Origin: Nocardiopsis potens DSM 45234
GTDB lineage: Bacteria; Actinomycetota; Actinomycetes; Streptosporangiales; Streptosporangiaceae
Assembly: GCF_000341105.1 (NCBI RefSeq)
Contig: NZ_ANBB01000057.1
Coordinates: 1 to 56,499, forward strand
Reading direction: 5' to 3'
Length of the DNA stretch: 56,499 nucleotides
In this document: positions 1-7,869 of the stretch, in pieces
How positions within the stretch are numbered: position 1 is the first letter of the stretch
Layout of the letters: every line of letters starts with the position of its first letter
Position numbers and translations under genes: made by a program
The notes under the pieces: model-generated
What the model was told of the DNA's origin: nothing
What the model saw: only the letters and a program-made list of their open reading frames with translations
The model's database searches: none

Positions 1-52
1 GCGCCGATGGTACTGCCTCCATGGTGGGGGTGGGAGAGTAGGTCGCCGCCGC
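1..52 (+). rRNA. rrf: 5S ribosomal RNA, 3' part
   Basis: The first bases match the conserved 3' third of bacterial 5S rRNA: GCGCCGATGGTACTGC, then GGTGGGAGAGTAGG, then GTCGCCGCCGC. The 5' two thirds lie outside the window, so an rRNA operon on the plus strand ends here. The exact 3' end is estimated to within a few bases. Confidence 0.93.
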
Positions 53-70
53 ATTTCTTTTTCCGGGTTG

Positions 71-105
71 GGCGGGGTTCTCTTCGGAGGGTCCCGCCTT
101 TCCTT
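71..105 (+). terminator. rRNA operon terminator
   Basis: The inverted repeat GGCGGG (71-76) / CCCGCC (93-98) is followed by TTTCCTT about 20 bases after the 5S end. Position and T-rich tail suit termination of the rRNA transcript. Confidence 0.6.
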
Positions 106-288
106 GCGCGCTGGCTTGTGAACATGTGAAATCATGGGTCTGCGAGAATTCCTTGGAAGGATCCGCGGTGAAAAGGGCCGGCCTTCCCGCCGCCGGGTCG
201 AGGTCTTCCCCGGGTAGGTTGGACCGGAACAGGGGCGGGCTCTCCGCTCTTGCCCCTCGTCTCGGTGCCGCTGGAGGTCGGAAGGTCC

Positions 289-1284
289 ATGTCGTCTCTC
301 ACCTCTGCGCGGCTGCTGCGGCTCCTCTCCCTTTTCCAGGCGAGGCGGGACTGGACCGGGACGGAGCTGGCGGAGCGGCTCGAAGTCACGCCCCGGACTG
401 TCCGGAGGGACGTGCAGCGGCTCCGGGACCTCGGCTACCCGGTGGACGCCACCCCGGGGGTGGCCGGCGGGTACAGGCTCGGGGTCGGGTCCACCCTTCC
501 TCCGCTGCTGCTGGACGACGAGGAGACCGTCGCCGTCGCGGTGGGCCTGCGCGCGGCCGCGTCCGGGGGGTCGCTGTCCGGGATCGAGGAGACCTCGGTC
601 CGGGCCCTGGCCAAGTTGGAGCAGCTGCTCCCGTCCCGCCTCCGGCGCAGGGTCAGCGCGCTGAACACCTTCACCGACACGGTCGGCCGGAAGTCCCCGA
701 CCGTCGACGGCGAGTTCCTCACCGTCATCGCCGGCTGCTGCCGGGACGGCGAGCGGCTGCGCTTCCGGTACCGGAACCACCACGGCGAGGAGAGCCGGAG
801 GGTGGTCGAGCCGCACAAGATGGTGCACGCCGCCGGCCGCTGGTACCTGCTCGCCTGGGACACGGGCCGCGAGGACTGGCGGGTGTTCCGGTTGGACCGT
901 ATGGAGGGGCCGCTGTCGACCGGACCCCGGTTCGAGCCGCGGACCCCGCCGGAGGACGCCGCGGCCTACGTGGCCCGCGGAATCTCCAGCAGTGCCTACC
1001 AGCAGACCGCCCGGGTGCTGGTGCACGCCCCCGAGGAGGAGGTCGCGCAGGGCATGTCCCCCTTCGACGGCACCCTGACCAGGGTCGACGACCGCACCTG
1101 CGAGCTCCGCATCGGCGGCAACGGGCTCGACATGCTCGCGGTCTACCTGCTCTTCTTCGGCTTCGACTTCTCCGTTCTGGAGCCGGCCGAGCTGGAGGCG
1201 GAGCTGAAGGCGCTGCGCGACCGCATCGACCGCTCCCTCGGCGGCGGCCCGCGGTCCGGTCAGGAGGTCGGGAGCGGCGGCTGA
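289..1284 (+). CDS. WYL-domain transcriptional regulator (DeoR-type HTH)
   Basis: 331 aa. Residues about 5-60 form an HTH_11/DeoR-like winged helix (sequence around TELAERLEVTPRTVRRDV). A WYL domain follows with the eponymous WYLLAW motif near residue 188, and the last 80 residues resemble the WYL C-terminal extension. Family members bind DNA and sense a ligand, often a nucleic acid or nucleotide. The ATG at 289 was preferred to an upstream TTG at 250 because GGAGG lies about 11 bases before it and the protein begins at the usual point before the HTH. It stands alone downstream of the rRNA operon. No target gene is evident next to it. Confidence 0.9.
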   Translation: MSSLTSARLLRLLSLFQARRDWTGTELAERLEVTPRTVRRDVQRLRDLGYPVDATPGVAGGYRLGVGSTLPPLLLDDEETVAVAVGLRAAASGGSLSGIEETSVRALAKLEQLLPSRLRRRVSALNTFTDTVGRKSPTVDGEFLTVIAGCCRDGERLRFRYRNHHGEESRRVVEPHKMVHAAGRWYLLAWDTGREDWRVFRLDRMEGPLSTGPRFEPRTPPEDAAAYVARGISSSAYQQTARVLVHAPEEEVAQGMSPFDGTLTRVDDRTCELRIGGNGLDMLAVYLLFFGFDFSVLEPAELEAELKALRDRIDRSLGGGPRSGQEVGSGG

Positions 1285-1341
1285 ACCGCCGGCGGGGAGG
1301 AGCTGAGATTCTCCCGGCGGAGGGGCGGGGGAGGAGTCGCC

Positions 1342-1411
1342 GTCGATTTATCGACAAAGCGACTCGTCGATGAATCGTGCTGCAGATAACAGCGGATACG
1401 GAGTGTCCGTA
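1342..1411. promoter_or_regulatory. Orphan palindromic operator-like sites in gene-free gap
   Basis: The 409-base gap 1285-1693 has no convincing gene. It holds GTCGATTTATCGAC (1342-1355, 6-bp arms), a related GTCGATGAATCG (1366-1377) and TACGGAGTGTCCGTA (1397-1411, 6-bp arms, 3-base centre). These look like operators of a TetR- or MarR-type repressor promoter, but neither flank carries such a repressor or a gene starting here. Confidence 0.4.
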
Positions 1412-1693
1412 ACAGGGGCGGTTTCGGTCGGGTGTCGATGGCGGCGAGGTGCGGCCGCACGGAAGGGCGGCGCGGCGGAGCGCGCGCGAGGAGCGGCGAG
1501 GAGAGGGGGGAGGGGAGGAGAAGGAGGCGGTCCGGGGCGGAGGCCGGCCGCGGGCAGGACTGACGGGAAGGCGACCGGCCCGACCGCGGCCGGAGCGTCT
1601 TCCTCGGGGTTCGCACGCCACCGGGAGGAGGGCGGGAGCGCGCGGGGAGACCGCCCTGCCGCTCGGGCCGGGCGGTGCGAGGGCGCGGAGAGG

Positions 1694-1798
1694 TTATTCG
1701 TCGTCGCTGGGGGGCGTACCGGGAGCGTCGATCAGCTGGCGCACCAGCGCCAGGAACTCTTCGTCGCTCATCGTGGCCCAGTCCACACGCTCGTTCAT
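1694..1798 (-). CDS. Small hypothetical acidic protein (34 aa)
   Basis: The ORF encodes 34 residues starting MNERVDWATMSDEEFLALV and ending SDDE. It has an amphipathic helix (DEEFLALVRQLIDA) followed by an acidic Pro-containing tail. Third positions are strongly G/C like real genes here. The Shine-Dalgarno is weak (GGGGAAA about 10 bases upstream). It is not recognised as a named family and its role is unknown. It may be a regulatory peptide or a chance ORF. Confidence 0.4.
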   Translation of the reverse strand: MNERVDWATMSDEEFLALVRQLIDAPGTPPSDDE

Positions 1799-1907
1799 GT
1801 TGAGCGGTTTCCCCGGCTTCAAGATCGATAAGCATGAATAGCCGGATCCGGCCGGAGGAAACGTGAAACCCCTGCTCAGGGCGGCCTTCTCGGCGGGCCT
1901 TCCGGGA

Positions 1908-2216
1908 TCAGAAGCGGCGGTTCACCGCGGCCCGGCACTGCGGGCAGCGGCACCGCTTGTTGAAGCCGGTCACCGTGCCGTGCGGGAGGGCGGGGTCGCG
2001 CTCGGCGGTGAGGGTGGCGTCGAGCTGGTCGCCGAAGGACGCGAGGATGCGGGCGGCGGAGAAGACCTGCTGCGGGGTCATGCCGAGGTCGTGCGCGGCG
2101 TCGTCGATGTGCTCCCCCTTGCGGAGCTTCGCGATCAGACGCGAACGCAGCGGCGGCGGGAATTCCTCCTCGGCGTTCGCGATCAGCTGCTCGGCATCGT
2201 CGATGGGGTGGCTCAT
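1908..2216 (-). CDS. Small HTH protein with C-terminal CRCPQC motif
   Basis: 102 aa. Residues 20-60 (RSRLIAKLRKGEHIDDAAHDLGMT and following) read as a helix-turn-helix of the phage-terminase or sigma-region type. The tail contains HGTVTGFNKRCRCPQCRAAV, matching the HGT..(Y/F)...CRC..C..A motif common in small actinophage and actinobacterial proteins, probably a metal-binding knuckle. The ATG at 2216 is preceded by AGAAGGA, a good ribosome binding site. It may be a domesticated phage DNA-binding protein. Its function is not established. Confidence 0.72.
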   Translation of the reverse strand: MSHPIDDAEQLIANAEEEFPPPLRSRLIAKLRKGEHIDDAAHDLGMTPQQVFSAARILASFGDQLDATLTAERDPALPHGTVTGFNKRCRCPQCRAAVNRRF

Positions 2217-2465
2217 TGTCGTCCTTCTGAGTGCGGGAACCGGGCGCCCGGGGGCGCCCGTCCTGCTGCATGGTACGCGTTCCAGCGGGCGCGGCGGCCG
2301 CCGGTGACGATGATCTCCGGCGGGGTGGGAAGCCGGCCCTGAGGGAGGAGCGTTGTGGAAAGCGGAGGCCACGGGGGCGGTGCCGCGCGAGGCGGGCCCC
2401 CGGGGCACGGGGCGGAGGCCGCTGCTACGATCCCGGATCGGGACCGGCTTCGAACTCCTGTTCCC

Positions 2466-2505
2466 CCGGACGAGGGCGCTGTACCCGGTCAAGACAAGAC
2501 GGCGC
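2466..2505 (+). promoter_or_regulatory. Guanidine-III (mini-ykkC-type) riboswitch aptamer
   Basis: The 40 bases match the guanidine-III class consensus: CCGGACGAGG, then GTACCCGGTCA, then GACAAGACGGCGC. Stem P1 pairs CCGG 2466-2469 with CCGG 2485-2488. The pseudoknot pairs GCGCT 2476-2480 with GGCGC 2501-2505. The downstream gene is a Gdx-type exporter, the expected target. GGCGCGC 2501-2507 can alternatively pair with GCGCGCC 2532-2538, which abuts the Shine-Dalgarno and start codon. Ligand binding would then free translation initiation. That switching mechanism is inference. Confidence 0.92.
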
Positions 2506-2538
2506 GCGACTGACCACCGCTCTTCCGGGAGGCGCGCC

Positions 2539-2853
2539 ATGGCGTGGATCGTTCTCGTCGTATCCGGGTTCCTTGAGACCGTCTGGGCCACCGCCCTGTC
2601 CAAGACCGAGGGCTTCACCCGGCTCTGGCCGACCCTCACCTTCGGGGTCGCCCTGGTGCTCAGCATGGCCGGCCTGGCCTACGCGCTGAGGAGCATCCCG
2701 GTGGGCACCGGGTACGCGGTCTGGGTCGGAATCGGGGCGATCGGCACCGCGGTGGTGGGCATGGTCTGGATGGGCGAGGGCGTGAACCTCGCGAAGATCC
2801 TGTGCCTGCTGTTGCTGGTGAGCGGAATCGTGGGGCTCAAGCTGCTGCACTGA
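2539..2853 (+). CDS. sugE: SMR-family guanidinium exporter (Gdx/SugE)
   Basis: 104 aa with four hydrophobic helices, the standard SMR length. It carries the SugE/Gdx hallmarks: the essential Glu at position 13 in GFLETVWA, then SIPVGTGYAVWVGIGAIG, and a GIVGLKL C-terminus. It works as a dual-topology dimer exporting guanidinium in exchange for protons. GGGAGG (2527-2532) precedes the ATG by 6 bases. The guanidine-III riboswitch just upstream, in the same transcript, independently supports the substrate. Confidence 0.95.
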   Translation: MAWIVLVVSGFLETVWATALSKTEGFTRLWPTLTFGVALVLSMAGLAYALRSIPVGTGYAVWVGIGAIGTAVVGMVWMGEGVNLAKILCLLLLVSGIVGLKLLH

Positions 2854-2896
2854 GGCCGCGCAGGGCGGGAATCGGCGAAGAACTCCCGGCTGATTT

Positions 2897-2938
2897 CTAG
2901 GAATTCATTGCTAGAGGCTAGGTGTAGTGCTTCGCTAG
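2897..2938. promoter_or_regulatory. Cluster of four CTAG motifs upstream of XRE gene
   Basis: CTAG occurs at 2897, 2911, 2918 and 2935, i.e. four times in 42 bases. The spacing GCTAGAGGCTAGG suggests repeated operator half-sites or overlapping -10 elements for the regulator starting at 2978. CTAG is normally rare in high-GC genomes. Confidence 0.4.
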
Positions 2939-2977
2939 AGCCACGGAACCGGTACGTCGCGTGTACGGATCAGTGCT

Positions 2978-3811
2978 ATGACCAGCCCCACCGTCCGACG
3001 CCGCCGGCTCAGCGCTGAGCTGCGCCGGAGGCGCGTCCAGGCAGGAATGACCCTGAGCGACGTCGCCGACGTGCTCGAATGGTCCCCTGCGAAGCTGGGC
3101 CACATCGAGACCGGGATACGCAAGTGGCCCTCGGTCATGGAGGTCTCCGCGCTCCTGGAGCTGTACGGGGTGACGGGGGGCCAGCGGGAGGCCGTGCTCA
3201 CCCTGGTGCGGGAGTCGCGGCTGCGCCCCTGGTGGACCGAGTACGAGGACGTGCTCTCCTCCGCCTACGTCGGCAACGAGGCGGGCGCGGTGGCCATCGA
3301 CACCTACGCCGGGATCCTCGTCCCCGATCTGCTGCAGGCCCCCGAGTACACCGCGCTGCTGGCCCGCGCCCGCGGGCACGGCGAGCGGACCGCCGAGCGG
3401 ATGGTGGCGGCCTACCTGAAGCGGCAGGAGGTCCTGGACCGGGACAGCCTGCTCCGCTACAGCGCGGTGATCGAGGAGGACGCGCTGCGCCGGCTCTCCG
3501 GCGACCCCGACCTGCTCCACGCCCAGCTGCGCCGGATCATCGAGGTGGCGCTCTCCAACGACCGGGTGACGGTGCGGCTGGTGACCACCTCCGCCGGGCC
3601 GCACACCGGTTCCTCCGGTCCGTTCACCGTGCTGGAGTTCGACGAGGACGAGGCGTCGCTGGCGTTCGTGGACACCCCGCAGGGCGGGACGATCGTGGAG
3701 TCGGAGGAGGAGGTCCGCGGGTGCCAGCGGGTGTGGAGCGGCCTGCTCCGCGCGGCGCTGGACCCCCAGGCGACGCTGACCAACCTCAAGCGCCTCTCGC
3801 TGCTCACCTGA
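2978..3811 (+). CDS. XRE-family regulator with DUF5753 domain
   Basis: 277 aa. An N-terminal Cro/C1 helix-turn-helix (residues 8-65: LRRRRVQAGMTLSDVADVL, SPAKLGHIETG) is followed by the DUF5753 ligand or partner domain (about 95-270), recognised from the WWTEYEDVLS, GLL-like LVPDLLQAPEYT and VRLVTTSAGPH segments. This architecture is greatly expanded in actinomycetes. Members are often paired with a small DUF397 protein, but none lies next to this one. The ATG at 2978 sets the HTH near the N-terminus, with no clear Shine-Dalgarno. The CTAG-rich upstream region may be its autoregulatory operator. Confidence 0.9.
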   Translation: MTSPTVRRRRLSAELRRRRVQAGMTLSDVADVLEWSPAKLGHIETGIRKWPSVMEVSALLELYGVTGGQREAVLTLVRESRLRPWWTEYEDVLSSAYVGNEAGAVAIDTYAGILVPDLLQAPEYTALLARARGHGERTAERMVAAYLKRQEVLDRDSLLRYSAVIEEDALRRLSGDPDLLHAQLRRIIEVALSNDRVTVRLVTTSAGPHTGSSGPFTVLEFDEDEASLAFVDTPQGGTIVESEEEVRGCQRVWSGLLRAALDPQATLTNLKRLSLLT

Positions 3812-4139
3812 CCCGGTCGGCGCCCCGGTGCCGACCGCGGCCGGTTCCGGCCGGTCCGCCCGCGCGGCGCCGGCGCGGCTCTCCGGGCGCGTCCTTCCCG
3901 GTCGCGTCCGCGGTTCCCGCGCCGTTCCGCCCTGCGCCGGGGGTGTCGCGGGCGCTCGCCCGGCCGTCCGGGGCCCGGTGAACCCGACGGGGTGGGGCGG
4001 CGGGCCGGGGGGTTGCTAGTCTGCTGGGAGACAACCCCATAAAGTTCTCTACTGACGCCTTCCGCTCGGTGCTGTACCTCCGAGCCCGTGCGTCATCATT
4101 CGACCGCATTACCCGTGATCTAAGTAAGGGGTCCACGCC
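3812..4139 (+). promoter_or_regulatory. Gap with likely DLW-39 promoter
   Basis: This 328-base stretch has no credible gene. A candidate -10, TAGTCT (4017-4022) inside TTGCTAGTCT, lies about 120 bases before the next gene. AAGGGG (about 4126-4131) serves as its ribosome binding site. The segment CATAAAGTTCTCTAC (about 4038-4052) is locally AT-rich. Confidence 0.4.
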
Positions 4140-4262
4140 GTGAAGAAGATCATCGTGCTGGTGCTGGTGGCCCTCGGCGCGTTCGCCGTCTACCGGAAGA
4201 TCCAGGCCGACCGCGCCGAGCTCGACCTGTGGACGGAAGCCACCGCGGCCAGCGAGAACTAG
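4140..4262 (+). CDS. DLW-39 family protein
   Basis: 40-residue protein that starts at GTG with a hydrophobic helix (KKIIVLVLVALGAFAVYRK) followed by the diagnostic ELDLWTEAT segment. DLW-39 proteins are tiny conserved actinobacterial membrane-associated proteins of unknown function, usually found between gyrA and the tRNA-Ile/tRNA-Ala genes. Here tRNA-Ala follows after 147 bases, matching that context, while gyrA and tRNA-Ile are absent from the window. AAGGGG upstream supports the start. Confidence 0.9.
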   Translation: MKKIIVLVLVALGAFAVYRKIQADRAELDLWTEATAASEN

Positions 4263-4409
4263 TTCCGTCGCAGACCGGTCAGCCACGGCACCGAGGGTGC
4301 CGGTGGCTGTCGGTTGTGCCGTGGGCGGCGTTCGTCCCCTTGCGGCGCCCACGACCTCCCCCGCGGGGCGGTATGCTCTAGACGGCCGACGCCCGTCAGG
4401 GGCGTGCCG

Positions 4410-4482
4410 GGGGCCATAGCTCAGCTGGCAGAGCGCTGGTTTTGCATACCAGAGGTCAGGGGTTCGACTCCCCTTGGCTCCA
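4410..4482 (+). tRNA. tRNA-Ala (UGC)
   Basis: A complete cloverleaf is visible. The acceptor stem GGGGCCA/TGGCTCC contains the G3-U70 alanine identity pair. The anticodon stem CTGGT/ACCAG encloses TTTGCAT (anticodon TGC) and the T-loop is GGTTCGACTCC. The discriminator is A, and CCA is not encoded. A -10-like TATGCT (4372-4377) lies upstream. Confidence 0.97.
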
Positions 4483-4511
4483 CCCATATCGATACAGGTC
4501 GAGAACGTGAA

Positions 4512-4546
4512 GACGGCCGCTCTCCCGATCAGGGAGGGCGGCCGTC
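4512..4546 (+). terminator. Terminator after tRNA-Ala
   Basis: GACGGCCGC (4512-4520) pairs perfectly with GCGGCCGTC (4538-4546). Inner CTCCC/GGGAG pairs extend the stem. It lacks a U-tract, as is typical for actinobacterial terminators. Confidence 0.75.
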
Positions 4547-4775
4547 GCGCATTCGGTGCACATGGTGCCGGAGCGGGCCGGCGGGATCGCCATGACCGGC
4601 GGCGGGGGACACCGCCCTGCCCGGCCGCCGCGGAGGCGGACACCCCCGGTCGCGGGGTTCCGGGGCAAGGCTTTGCCCGGTGGGGAGAGACAGCGCGCGC
4701 CTGCGGGGCGAATGTCGGTGGTGGACGTCACACTGCGATCCCGGGCGCTCTGCCCGGGCGGTGAAGGGAGCGACC

Positions 4776-5570
4776 ATGATCACCACCGATTTCGTTCCGG
4801 GTTCCCCGTGCTGGCTCGACCTGGGGGCGGCCGATCCGGACGCCGCCGTCCGGTTCTACTCCGCGGTGTTCGGCTGGGAGGCCGACCGGGGGACGGAGGG
4901 CTACACGATCCTGCGCCGGGCCGGCCGGGCGGTGGGGGCCGTCGGGGTGCTCACCGAGGAGGGGGCCCGGCCCGCCTGGGTGGTCTACTACGCCACCGAG
5001 GACGCCGACGCCGCCGCGGAGGCGGTGGAGGAGGCCGGCGGGGCGGTCCGCGCACGGCCCTTCGACGTCGGGGACGCCGGGCGGATCGCGCAGCTCAGCG
5101 ACCCGCAGGGCGGCGAGTTCGCGGTCTGGCAGGCGGGCACCGTGGCCGGCCTGGAGGACACCGACGGACCGGACTCCTTCGGCTGGGCCGAGCTGTGGAC
5201 GCCCGACGCGGCCGCGGCCCGCGCCTTCTACGAGTCGGTGTTCGGCTGGTGGTACACGGACTTCCCGATGCCCGACGGGGAGGGCGGCGACGCGACCTAC
5301 ACCATGATCGCCCCGAAGGGGCAGCCGGCGGAGCGGATGCACGGCGGCCTGATGCAGGTCGGCGCGGAGGAGCTGGCCGGGAGCGGTGGGAAGGCCGACT
5401 GGCACCCGGTGTTCTTCGTGGCCGACTGCGACGCCTCCGCGGCCAGGGCCGGCGGCTCCGGCGGGCGGCTGCTGATGGGGCCGGAGGACGCCACGGGGGT
5501 GGGCCGGCTGGCGGTCTGCACCGATCCCGAGGGCGCCGGATTCGTACTGCTGGCCCCGTCCCCGGACTGA
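4776..5570 (+). CDS. Two-domain VOC (glyoxalase-fold) protein
   Basis: 264 aa made of two tandem vicinal-oxygen-chelate modules, about residues 8-125 and 137-262. Each opens with an (A/D)xxAAxxFYxxVFGW motif (AAVRFYSAVFGWEA; AAARAFYESVFGWWY). It resembles the CFP-30B-like VOC family of actinomycetes, whose substrate is not established. The ATG at 4776 has AAGGGAG about 7 bases upstream. An in-frame ATG at 4680 would add 32 non-conserved residues. Monocistronic. Confidence 0.88.
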   Translation: MITTDFVPGSPCWLDLGAADPDAAVRFYSAVFGWEADRGTEGYTILRRAGRAVGAVGVLTEEGARPAWVVYYATEDADAAAEAVEEAGGAVRARPFDVGDAGRIAQLSDPQGGEFAVWQAGTVAGLEDTDGPDSFGWAELWTPDAAAARAFYESVFGWWYTDFPMPDGEGGDATYTMIAPKGQPAERMHGGLMQVGAEELAGSGGKADWHPVFFVADCDASAARAGGSGGRLLMGPEDATGVGRLAVCTDPEGAGFVLLAPSPD

Positions 5571-5717
5571 ACCCGGTGGATATCCTGATGGGCGGGAGCG
5601 CTCCGCCCCGGACGGGGTTCAGGGTCGCGTCAGGGCGTTCCCCGATGGCCCGTCCTCTCCCGACCGGGCAGGATGGGCAGCGGTAGACGCGGTCCGGCGA
5701 TGCGGTGAGGAGTGAAC

Positions 5718-6341
5718 GTGGCCGTGCATGATCCGATCCCGCGTCCAGGGCGGGGGCCCGGAAACGGTCCCCAGGTCCCGCAGATCCGCCTCACCCATGC
5801 CGACCGGGACGCCGCGGCCGAGCAGCTGCGCCAGGCCTTCTCCGAAGGGCGGCTCGACGAAGACGAGTTCGACGAGCGGATCGACGCGGCGCTGAAGGCC
5901 AAGTTCCCGGCCGACCTGGAGCCGCTGCTCCGGGACGTCGTCCCGGTCAACCCCCGGCAGCAGGGCGCGCAGATCCCCGGCGCCGCCCAGGCGCCGGCCG
6001 TCCAGGAGGGGGCGCCGACCGGCGCCGAGCGGGTCTGGGGGGCCGCGGCGCACGTGTCCGGCTACCTCCTGCTGCCGCTCGGCCCGCTCCTGGTGCTGCT
6101 CCTCCAGGGCGACAGCTCGCCGTTCGTCCGCCGGCACGCGATGGAGGCGCTCAACTACCAGCTGACCACGGTGATCGGCTGGATCGTCGGCTTCGGCCTG
6201 TTCTTCCTGGTGCTGCCGGCGATCGCCGCGGTCCTGATGCTGCTGGGGTGGATGTTCCTGCCCGCGATCGCCGGCCTGGTCACGCTGCTGGGCAGCGGCT
6301 GGAAGTACCCGCTGACCTGGCGCCCGGTGAAGGACCGCTAG
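5718..6341 (+). CDS. DUF1707/DUF4870 membrane protein
   Basis: 207 aa. Residues about 20-70 are a DUF1707 (SHOCT-like) module, recognised from RLTHADRDAAAEQLRQAFSE and GRLDEDEFDERI. After a Pro/Ala linker comes a DUF4870-type membrane domain with three helices (HVSGYLLLPLGPLL, a re-entrant HAMEALNYQ motif, and two further segments). It is likely an inner-membrane protein of unknown role, and the DUF1707 part may mediate oligomerisation. GTG 5718 was chosen over GTG 5712 because GAGGAG 5707-5712 would overlap the latter. Confidence 0.85.
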   Translation: MAVHDPIPRPGRGPGNGPQVPQIRLTHADRDAAAEQLRQAFSEGRLDEDEFDERIDAALKAKFPADLEPLLRDVVPVNPRQQGAQIPGAAQAPAVQEGAPTGAERVWGAAAHVSGYLLLPLGPLLVLLLQGDSSPFVRRHAMEALNYQLTTVIGWIVGFGLFFLVLPAIAAVLMLLGWMFLPAIAGLVTLLGSGWKYPLTWRPVKDR

Positions 6342-6460
6342 ACGGCCGAGGGGAGGGGGCGGTCGGCTGCTCCTCCCCGCACACGATGATCTCGGCGTTG
6401 CGGCCCTATCAGAGCGCGGTGGTTTCCAGTTCCTGTTGCAACACCACGCACCAGAGGACA

Positions 6461-6717
6461 GGGGGACCGGCCGGTCGGTCGGGTGCGGCGCCCCGCAGAG
6501 TGAAGGTTCAGACGGGCGGCGACGGCGGGCAGGGGACCGGCCGGTCGGTCGGGTGCGGCGCCCCGCGGAGTGAAGGTTCAAGCAGGCGGCGACGGCGGAG
6601 GTAGGGGCGGGGTGCGAGTGTCGCCCGGGTGCGGCGCCTCGCGGGGGCGGGGTTCAGGCGGACAGCGACGGCGGCAGTGGGAACCGGCTGGTCGGTCGGG
6701 TGCGGGAGAGCGGGTGG
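6461..6717 (+). repeat. Tandem array of about 70-bp repeats, forward
   Basis: There are at least three and a half units, starting near 6461, 6531, 6599 and 6676. The first two are almost identical and share GGTCGGTCGGGTGCGGCG, then GTGAAGGTTCA, then GGCGGCGACGGC. Later units are diverged. Confidence 0.85.
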
Positions 6718-7307
6718 GGCCGGTCGGAGTGAGCCGGGGCGGTCGGGGCGGCGGGTTCGCCGTGCCCGCGTCGCCCCGGGCGCCGGGGCCGGCCGCCTCT
6801 GAAACCGCTGCCCCTCTCTGACCTGGGTGAATACGCAGGGTGATGGTGGGGCGGGGCGCCCTGCGCACCGCGAGAGCACCTCGGTGATTCCCGGGCGCGC
6901 ATCCCGGCCCGGATCGGCCCCCGGCAGCCTGAACTGCCCCGATCGGGCCGGTGGCGAGGGGTTCGAGCCGCCCGGAAGGCCGGAAGGCAGGGGCCGGAAC
7001 CCGAGCAGGAGCAGCGTGGGGGCGAGATGTCGCATTCATCCCCCCACCAGGCCCCGCCTTGGCCACTCTGGGTGACCGACGAGGGGGCGATGGGGGCTTC
7101 GGGGCTTACTACTCGCTGGTAGATGCAATCGGGGTGCTGCGGAGGTGCGCAGGCCGCCCCCGCCCCTGCCCGTTCCCTGCCGCAAACCGGGCATATAGGG
7201 ATAAGGCCCCTGGCGGACGCGAGCGGGCCCGCCCGCACCGCCGAGGCGCCGCCGGTTCCCGCCGGGAGCACGCGCGGGCCGGGCCGGTGAACGCGGCGCC
7301 CCCGCCC

Positions 7308-7660
7308 TCGCCGCCAGCCTGAACCCCGCCCCCGTGGGGCCTGGCACCCGGGCGACCACCTCCGCCCCCGCCCCTACCGCTGCCGTCGCCGCCGGTCTGA
7401 ACCTTCGCTCCGCGGGGCGCCGCGCCGGACCGACCAGCCGGTTCCCACCGCTGCCGTTGCCGCCGGTCTGAACCTTCGCTTCGCGGGGTGCCGCGCTTGA
7501 CCGACCGGCCGGCACGCCCCCTCCCTGCCGTCGCCGCCCGTCTTGACCTTCGCTCCGCGGGGTGCCGCGCTTGGGCGATCGCCTGCGCCCCGGCCCTACC
7601 CCTGCCGGCGCCGCCGGCGTGAACCCTCGCCCCGTGGGGCGCCGCACCCGGCCGGGGCAC
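7308..7660 (-). repeat. Tandem array of about 72-bp repeats, inverted
   Basis: About five units, starting near 7308, 7385, 7457, 7529 and 7603, are reverse complements of the 6461-6717 repeat. Each contains TGAACC(T)TCGC, then GCGGGG(C/T)GCCGCGC, then CGACCGGCC-like blocks. The two arrays therefore form a giant imperfect inverted repeat. Confidence 0.85.
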
Positions 7661-7869
7661 CTCCAGTCCCTCGAGCCTCCCCGAGTTCCTCGTTCTCGTT
7701 CCTCGTTCTCGTCGTTGCAACGGCTACTTGACGACAAGCGCTCTGATCCCCCCGCAACGCCAAGATCATCGTGTGCGGGGAGGCGCGGGGGAAGAGGGAG
7801 GGGCGGCCCGGCCCCTCGGACCGGACCGCCCCCGCGGACGCGTCCCGGCGGCGGCCGCCGGGAGGCCGC

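Larger units (their letters stand above)
6372..7783. mobile_element. 1.4 kb non-coding element bounded by a split palindrome
   Basis: The 46-bp arms 6372-6417 and 7738-7783 are inverted copies with about five mismatches. They start CCTCCCCGCACACGATGATC and end ATCAGAGCGC. Joined together they would form the same palindrome type seen intact at 22208-22277 and 50391-50454, so the material between looks inserted at, or expanded from, the palindrome centre. Just inside both ends is GTTGCAAC (about 6435 and 7714). The interior holds two oppositely oriented arrays of about 70-bp repeats and no credible gene. It sits between convergent genes. Mobility is inference. It could also be a locally amplified structural repeat. 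Confidence 0.6.

Noticed and set aside
1449-1841. Plus-strand frame of 130 codons after the orphan operators
   Set aside because: It is Arg/Gly/Glu-rich with no motif and no ribosome binding site, and it covers the better-formed small minus-strand ORF.
6461-7660. Possible CRISPR array
   Set aside because: The repeated units are about 70 bp, diverged and adjoining without unique spacers of constant length, and no cas gene is present.
6461-7720. Frames across the repeat arrays encoding repeated GRSGAAPRGAKVQTGG-like peptides
   Set aside because: The same units occur in both orientations, frames shift between units, and no start or ribosome binding site is convincing. The repeats are treated as non-coding.
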